Of a DNA stretch of 10,461 nucleotides, positions 6,765-10,461 are shown piece after piece. This DNA comes from CAYLOC01 sp964385195 (lineage in GTDB: Bacteria > Actinomycetota > Actinomycetes > Propionibacteriales > Nocardioidaceae), in NCBI GenBank assembly GCA_964385195.1, contig CAYLOC010000117.1, forward strand, positions 1 through 10,461. The letters are read 5' to 3'. Position 1 is the first letter of the stretch; every line of letters starts with the position of its first letter. The notes under the pieces were generated by a model. The model did no database searches, was not told the origin of the DNA, and saw only the letters and a program-made list of their open reading frames with translations. The position numbers and the translations under genes are program-made.

Positions 6765-7979
6765 GTGAACGAGGTCACACCGGATTCGGACACCGGCCTC
6801 CGGGTACGGAACCGATGGGGCCTGGTAGCGGCGTACGCGGCACTGAGTGCGAGCAACCAGATGCTGTGGTTGACGTTCACCCCCGTCACGACCGACGCCG
6901 CGGCGCACTTCGGTGTGTCGGTGGGTGCCATCGGTTGGCTTGCGCAGATCTTCCCGTTGCTCTACGTCGTCCTCGCACTGCCTGCCGGGCGGCTCCTCGA
7001 CCGCTGGCTGGTCGGCGGACTCGGGGCGGGGGCGGTGCTCACCGCAGTAGGCGCGGTGGTGCGTGTCGGCTCGGGTGACTTCACCGGCGTACTGATCGGG
7101 CAGGTGCTGGTGGCGGTCGCCCAGCCCCTGGTGCTGAACTCGGTGACCAAGGTCTCCGGCGTCGCGTTGCGCCCGGATGACCGGGTCCAGGGCATCGCGG
7201 TGTCCTCCGCGGGGATCTTCGCCGGGATGGTGCTCGCTCTCGGCCTCGGGACCGCCATCGGTGGCGGGCACATCGGCGTACTGCTGGTCCTCCAGGCCGC
7301 CCTCACCGTGGCGGCGGCGGGGTGGCTGTGTCTGCAACTCAGGACGGCGCGGTCGTCGTACGCGACGTCGGCAGTCGGCGCGTCGGCCGCCGCCCTTCGG
7401 GCAGTGTGGGCGGACCACTACCTGCGGGCGCTGATGGGGCTGGTGCTCGTCGGATTCGGTGTGTTCATCGGGCTGACGACCTGGCTGCAAGCCCTGCTGG
7501 AGCCAGCAGGGGTCAGCGCGACCGCCGCCGGTGCGATGCTGCTGGTGATGGTCCTGGCGGGAGTCGCGGGCTCGGCGGTGCTACCGCCGTGGGTGCTGCG
7601 GCGGGACCGTCCGCTGTGGTTCATCCTGGCCTCGGCAGTGGTCACAGGCGCGGGGTGCCTGGTGCTGGCGTTCGTTCCCGGTGTGGTGGCCGGGTTCATC
7701 GTCCTGGTCATCGTGGGAGCCTGGCTGCTGACCGACCTGCCGCTGATCCTCGAGCTCGCCGAGCGACGCGCCGGTGATGCCGGAGCGACCGCGACCGGGC
7801 TGCTGTGGCTGGCCGGCAACCTGGGGGGCCTGGTGGTCGCGCTCGTCGTACAGGCGCTGGTGGACGACCCGGCGGCCGCGTTCGTCGTGCTGGCGGCCTG
7901 CCTGCTCCCGATCGGCCCGCTGCTGCACACGTTGCGACCGCGACGCGACGGCGACGCGCAGGCGGGGTTGCGCCGATGA
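6765..7979 (+). CDS. Major facilitator superfamily transporter
   Basis: This 404-residue protein has about 12 transmembrane segments in two halves of six. The first is LVAAYAALSASNQMLWLTF (20-38), and the MFS motif-A-like loop LPAGRLLDRW (72-81) joins TM2 and TM3. A longer charged loop around QLRTARSSYATSAVG separates the halves. The layout recalls FLVCR-like MFS proteins, but the substrate and direction of transport cannot be read. The frame is open as far back as 6294, antisense to the lipoprotein, so the start must be chosen. The GTG at 6765 gives a normal 17-residue cytoplasmic lead before TM1 and matches a leaderless -10 element. It is divergent from DUF3048 and convergent with the tmRNA gene 64 bp downstream. 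Confidence 0.86.
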   Translation: MNEVTPDSDTGLRVRNRWGLVAAYAALSASNQMLWLTFTPVTTDAAAHFGVSVGAIGWLAQIFPLLYVVLALPAGRLLDRWLVGGLGAGAVLTAVGAVVRVGSGDFTGVLIGQVLVAVAQPLVLNSVTKVSGVALRPDDRVQGIAVSSAGIFAGMVLALGLGTAIGGGHIGVLLVLQAALTVAAAGWLCLQLRTARSSYATSAVGASAAALRAVWADHYLRALMGLVLVGFGVFIGLTTWLQALLEPAGVSATAAGAMLLVMVLAGVAGSAVLPPWVLRRDRPLWFILASAVVTGAGCLVLAFVPGVVAGFIVLVIVGAWLLTDLPLILELAERRAGDAGATATGLLWLAGNLGGLVVALVVQALVDDPAAAFVVLAACLLPIGPLLHTLRPRRDGDAQAGLRR

Positions 7980-7999
7980 TCCCTCCGCAGGTCCCGGAC

Positions 8000-8025
8000 C
8001 CGCGGCGGATCACGATCCAGCGCGG
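8000..8025. terminator. Candidate bidirectional terminator between MFS and tmRNA genes
   Basis: An imperfect palindrome pairs CCGCG (8000-8004) with CGCGG (8021-8025) and, inside a 2x2 mismatch, GGATC (8007-8011) with GATCC (8014-8018). It lies 20 bp after the MFS stop and 18 bp beyond the tmRNA 3' end, so it could stop transcription from both sides. There is no T-run on either strand, so it would be a U-less hairpin if it works at all. Confidence 0.35.
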
Positions 8026-8043
8026 CGGGCCCCTGACCGCCCA

Positions 8044-8413
8044 TGGTGGAGCTGCCGGGAATCGAACCCGGGTCCTCTGGCGTGGAACCAAGCCTTCTCC
8101 GAGCGCAGTCTGCTTGACGCGCTTCTCGGCCCCGGCACTTGAGCAGACACATTGCCGACAGGCCTAGTCACGAGCAAAGTCCCACAAGCCCCTCATGACG
8201 GGGGGTCTTGCAGCAAGCCTCCTTGTCGAGGCCGGACACTGGAGCGGAGGCACTTCCAGGCCGACCCTTCGGTTACTGCTTAGGCAGCAAGAGCGAAGTC
8301 AGTGCGCTTTGCGTTGGCACCTATTGGTTTCCAGGGGGCGTTGACGAGATGACCCTGGATCCTCGGCTCGCTTCTCCTGGTACACACGACCACAGTCGAA
8401 ACCGTTCAGCCCC
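8044..8413 (-). ncRNA. ssrA: Transfer-messenger RNA (tmRNA)
   Basis: This 370-nt RNA rescues stalled ribosomes by acting first as tRNA-Ala and then as mRNA. The 5' end GGGGCUG (8413-8407) pairs over seven base pairs with CAGCUCC near the 3' end. The third pair is G-U, the identity signal for alanyl-tRNA synthetase, and CCA (8046-8044) is encoded. The conserved GGUUUCGAC follows the 5' acceptor strand. The T arm is CCGGG-UUCGAUU-CCCGG. The resume codon GCC is at 8318-8316, and the tag reading frame (8318-8280) encodes ANAKRTDFALAA and ends in UAA. The ALAA terminus is the usual protease signal. The partner SmpB is encoded 1 kb upstream on the same strand. The exact 5' end is set by the acceptor pairing, before processing. 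Confidence 0.96.
8280..8318 (-). other. tmRNA tag-peptide reading frame
   Basis: Twelve codons plus UAA encode ANAKRTDFALAA, added after the alanine carried by the tmRNA itself. The hydrophobic ALAA end is what ClpXP-type proteases recognise on tagged proteins. The Arg/Lys/Asp middle resembles other actinobacterial tags. Confidence 0.9.
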
Positions 8414-8448
8414 TCTTGAGTTATGCCTGACCAGGCTACCTGCTCCAA
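8414..8448 (-). promoter_or_regulatory. tmRNA promoter
   Basis: On the minus strand TTGGAG (8448-8443) is followed after exactly 17 bp by CATAAC (8425-8420), and the mature 5' G (8413) comes six bases later. Each hexamer matches its consensus only partly, but the spacing to the structurally fixed RNA end is right. This gives ssrA its own transcription start downstream of the amidohydrolase gene. Confidence 0.55.
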
Positions 8449-8486
8449 CGCCCGGACCGCACCCGCAATTCCCGACCAGACACCTG

Positions 8487-9437
8487 TCACCCACCGTTTT
8501 CGGGGTCTGCGCCGCCTGATTCGGTGGGTCGCGGGTGTTCGGTCGGGGGTACGGCGAGCAGGCGCGCGGGGTTGTGCCAGCACACGGCGCGGAGCCAGTC
8601 CTCGCCGAGGCCGAGCCCGGCCAACGCCGCGAGCTGCTCGGCGTACGGGTAGGGAATGTTCGGGAAGTCGCTGCCGAGCAGCACCTTGCCCGCCTCACCG
8701 AGCGCGGCGAACCGCGGCAGCAGGTTCCGCGGGTATGGTGCCAGGTCCTCGAAGAATCCCGTGAAGACCATCGTGGTGTCGAGGCACACCCGCTCGAACC
8801 GTTCGGCGAGGCCGAGGAACTCCGCATACTCCGGCGCCCCGCAGTGCGCGATGATCAGGCAGAGTCGGGGGTGGCGGGCCAACAACTGCGCCACCGGACC
8901 AGGTCCGGTGTGGGTGTTGGAGACCGGGCCGGACCCCGCATGCAGCACGACCGGCGCACCGGCCTCCTCCAGCGTCGCCCACACCGGGGCCAGCAGGGGG
9001 TCGCCGAGGTCGAAATCACCGACCTGGACATGCACCTTGAACACGTCGACTCCCCGGGTGACCAGGTCGGTCACATACCGGTCTGCCTCTGCCTCGGGGT
9101 AGAACGTCGCACACCGGAGCGCGTCGTGGTGGTGGTCGGCGAACCCAGCCGCCCAGTCGTTGAGGTAACCGGCGACCCCGGGTTTGTGCGCATACGGCAG
9201 CGCACCGTAGCGGCGTACTCCCATTGACCGCAGGTGGTGCACCCGCTGGTCGTCGCTCCACTGGTACCGGATCGGCCACTCCCGGCCGATCAACGGACCC
9301 CGGGCAGCGAAGTGCTCCCACACCCGCTGCATGATCGGCGGCGGCAGGAAATGCACGTGAACGTCGATGAGCCCGGGAAGGCCCAGTCCTTGCCAGAACT
9401 GCGGAACGTCGGCGTCGGACTCCGGCCGCACCCACAC
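8487..9437 (-). CDS. Amidohydrolase family metal-dependent hydrolase (ACMSD-like fold)
   Basis: This 316-residue TIM-barrel hydrolase belongs to the amidohydrolase-2 group. The metal site is complete: H27 and H29 in DVHVHF, H166 in VVLHAGSG, H198 in IIAHCGAPEY and D257 in LLGSDFPNIPYP. FKVHVQV (133-139) marks the barrel strand with K134 and H136. Members include decarboxylases such as ACMSD and various C-N or C-C hydrolases; the substrate here is unknown. The C-terminal 20 residues are polar and probably disordered. Translation begins at GTG, either at 9437 or two codons later at 9431; the latter has the better spacing (8 nt) to GAGGG, which overlaps the smpB stop codon. It starts within a few bases of the smpB end, so the two are very likely cotranscribed. 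Confidence 0.88.
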   Translation of the reverse strand: MWVRPESDADVPQFWQGLGLPGLIDVHVHFLPPPIMQRVWEHFAARGPLIGREWPIRYQWSDDQRVHHLRSMGVRRYGALPYAHKPGVAGYLNDWAAGFADHHHDALRCATFYPEAEADRYVTDLVTRGVDVFKVHVQVGDFDLGDPLLAPVWATLEEAGAPVVLHAGSGPVSNTHTGPGPVAQLLARHPRLCLIIAHCGAPEYAEFLGLAERFERVCLDTTMVFTGFFEDLAPYPRNLLPRFAALGEAGKVLLGSDFPNIPYPYAEQLAALAGLGLGEDWLRAVCWHNPARLLAVPPTEHPRPTESGGADPENGG

Positions 9438-9442
9438 GTCCC

Positions 9443-9916
9443 TCAGCGGCCCTTGGCGCGGCGCCCCAGCTCACGCTGGGTCTCGCGCTCCATGTCCCGC
9501 TTGGCAATCGCCTGCCGCTTGTCGTAGGTCTTCTTGCCCTTGGCGAGGGCGATCTCCACCTTCGCGCGGCCGTCCTTGAAGTACATCGATAGCGGCACGA
9601 TCGTGAAACCGCGCTCGTGCACACGCTGGCTGAGCTTGTCGATCTCGTGCCGGTTCAGCAGCAGCTTACGTTTGCGTCGCGGCGCATGGTTGGTCCACGT
9701 TCCCTGCGTGTACTCGGGGATGTGCACGTTGTACAGCCACACCTCTCCACCGGAGATGTCGGCGAACGCGTCCCCGAGTGAGACGCGGCCGGCCCGCAGG
9801 GACTTGACCTCGGTCCCGGTCAGGACCAGGCCCGCCTCGAACGTTTCGTGGAGGTGGTACTCATGCCTAGCCCGGCGGTTGCTCGCGATCCGCCGCTGCC
9901 CCTGCTCCCTCGCCAT
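9443..9916 (-). CDS. smpB: SsrA-binding protein SmpB
   Basis: This 157-residue protein is a full-length SmpB. It binds the tRNA-like domain of tmRNA, and together with EF-Tu brings it to the empty A site of stalled ribosomes. The OB-fold is marked by NRRARHEYHLHETFEAGLVL (13-32), TGTEVKSLRAG (33-43), NVHIPEY (63-69) and LSMYFKDGRAKVEIALAKGKK. The basic C-terminal tail from YDKR onward (about 130-157) is the segment that folds as a helix in the empty mRNA channel. The gene follows the M23 peptidase gene across a 24-bp-arm hairpin and runs into the amidohydrolase gene. A Shine-Dalgarno GGGAG (9927-9931) lies 10 bases before the ATG, three bases from the foot of the hairpin. Confidence 0.96.
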   Translation of the reverse strand: MAREQGQRRIASNRRARHEYHLHETFEAGLVLTGTEVKSLRAGRVSLGDAFADISGGEVWLYNVHIPEYTQGTWTNHAPRRKRKLLLNRHEIDKLSQRVHERGFTIVPLSMYFKDGRAKVEIALAKGKKTYDKRQAIAKRDMERETQRELGRRAKGR

Positions 9917-9934
9917 GCGTCCCAGTCTCCCACG

Positions 9935-9988
9935 CCGACTTGTCAGAAGTGGAGCACGTCATAGCGTGCTCCACTTCTGACAAGTCGG
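9935..9988. terminator. Perfect 24-bp-arm hairpin between M23 and smpB genes
   Basis: Arms 9935-9958 and 9965-9988 are perfect reverse complements of 24 bases around a six-base loop (TCATAG). The hairpin begins five bases after the M23 stop codon and ends three bases before the smpB Shine-Dalgarno. Its base composition (about 54% G+C) is lower than the surrounding coding sequence. No T-run follows on the minus strand, so it is not a classical intrinsic terminator; actinobacteria are thought to use such U-less hairpins. It may instead stabilise the upstream mRNA end, be an RNase III site, or be a dispersed repeat. Confidence 0.8.
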
Positions 9989-9993
9989 GGGGG

Positions 9994-10461
9994 TCAGAGC
10001 CAGGACATCGGGTTCACCGTGTGACCGTTGACGAACACCATGAAGTGCAGGTGGCAGGCGGTGACCCACCCCGTCCCCCCGGCGTACGCGATCAGCTCAC
10101 CACGGTTCACATGCTCGCCCACACTGGCCACGTACGACGACAGGTGCTGGTACGACGTCGTCAGGCTGACCCCGTTCACCACCCCGTGGTCGATGAACAA
10201 CCGGTTGCCGTAGGCGGAGTTGTAGTACTCCGAGGTGACCCTGCCGGAGGCGGCGGCGTAGATCGGCGTCCCACATGGTGCGTGCAGGTCGGTGCCGTCG
10301 TGCAGCTTCCACACGTGCAGGATCGGGTGGAACCGCCGGCCGTACGGCGAGGTGACGTAGGTCGGGATGTGGACCGGCATGCTCAGGTAGCCACCATCGT
10401 TGGTTGAGCCCCCGCTGGAACCGCTGCTGGCGGAGTGCTCCTGCTGTGCCTCACGCCGTTG
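9994..10461 (-). CDS. M23-family (LytM-type) peptidoglycan endopeptidase, 5' end outside the window
   Basis: The frame stays open to the window edge, so only the C-terminal 155 residues are seen and no start is given. The LytM zinc site is complete: counting from the Met encoded at 10380-10378, H27 and D31 in LHDGTDLHAPCGTPI, H78 in YQHLS, and H109 and H111 in CHLHF. Two cysteines (C36, C108) sit next to the active site and could form a disulfide outside the cell. Before the domain lie a Ser/Gly-rich linker and a Gln/Arg/Glu-rich stretch (QRREAQQE) that looks like the end of a coiled coil. Such coiled-coil M23 proteins are hydrolases or activators often controlled by FtsEX. In many actinobacteria ftsE-ftsX-M23-smpB are adjacent, so FtsEX partnership is likely but inferred. 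Confidence 0.9.
   Translation of the reverse strand, partial: QRREAQQEHSASSGSSGGSTNDGGYLSMPVHIPTYVTSPYGRRFHPILHVWKLHDGTDLHAPCGTPIYAAASGRVTSEYYNSAYGNRLFIDHGVVNGVSLTTSYQHLSSYVASVGEHVNRGELIAYAGGTGWVTACHLHFMVFVNGHTVNPMSWL

Noticed and set aside
8044..8120. A tRNA gene on the minus strand, suggested by the T-arm and encoded CCA
   Set aside because: The T arm and acceptor strand pair with a 5' acceptor strand 360 bases away that is followed by GGUUUCGAC, and a tag frame lies between. It is the 3' part of tmRNA, not a separate tRNA.
8208..8519. Open frames covering the tmRNA region on both strands
   Set aside because: They cross the structured RNA and its promoter, and have no recognisable protein features. 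The RNA explains the sequence.
1..10461. CRISPR arrays, insertion sequences, prophage or integration sites
   Set aside because: No spaced direct repeats, transposase or integrase reading frame was seen. Although tmRNA genes can serve as integration sites, there is no integrase, and I saw no duplicated tmRNA 3' end in the window.

Overview
The window is chromosomal DNA from a high-GC actinobacterium, probably of the order Micrococcales. The support is the strong G/C bias at third codon positions, the presence of the actinobacterial DUF3039 family, an actinobacterial-type tmRNA, an M23 peptidase next to smpB (the usual ftsEX neighbourhood of this group), and several starts that look leaderless. 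A finer placement is not supported by what can be read here.

Layout from left to right. (1) 104-726, plus strand: a VapBC-type toxin-antitoxin pair, an AbrB-fold antitoxin and a PIN-domain toxin overlapping by four bases. (2) 814-4823, minus strand: read in transcription order, an ACT-domain malic enzyme, translationally coupled YqgE/AlgH, a small DUF3039 protein with its own leaderless-type promoter, and an APC-family amino acid permease. (3) 4936-5598, plus strand: a TetR regulator divergent from the malic enzyme. Its 3' end overlaps by 17 bp the 3' end of (4) 5582-6640, minus strand: a DUF3048 lipoprotein. (5) 6765-7979, plus strand: a 12-helix MFS transporter starting at GTG, with a leaderless-type promoter. 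(6) 8044-10461, minus strand: the trans-translation region, read in transcription order as an M23 peptidase (5' end outside the window), a perfect 24-bp-arm hairpin, smpB, an amidohydrolase, and ssrA (tmRNA) with its own promoter.

How the genes work together. SmpB and tmRNA form one machine: SmpB delivers alanyl-tmRNA to stalled ribosomes and the tmRNA encodes the degradation tag ANAKRTDFALAA. The M23 peptidase is probably the FtsEX-associated cell wall hydrolase usually found before smpB. The antitoxin and toxin form a self-contained module. The malic enzyme links malate to pyruvate. The permease, MFS protein, amidohydrolase, DUF3048, DUF3039 and YqgE have no substrate or partner that can be named from this sequence.

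No clearly new multi-gene system is visible. The most interesting items are the long perfect hairpin pressed between the M23 stop codon and the smpB ribosome binding site, the amidohydrolase wedged between smpB and ssrA, and the recurring leaderless promoter geometry. No stretch over 300 bases lacks a gene; 7980-8486 has no protein gene but holds the tmRNA.
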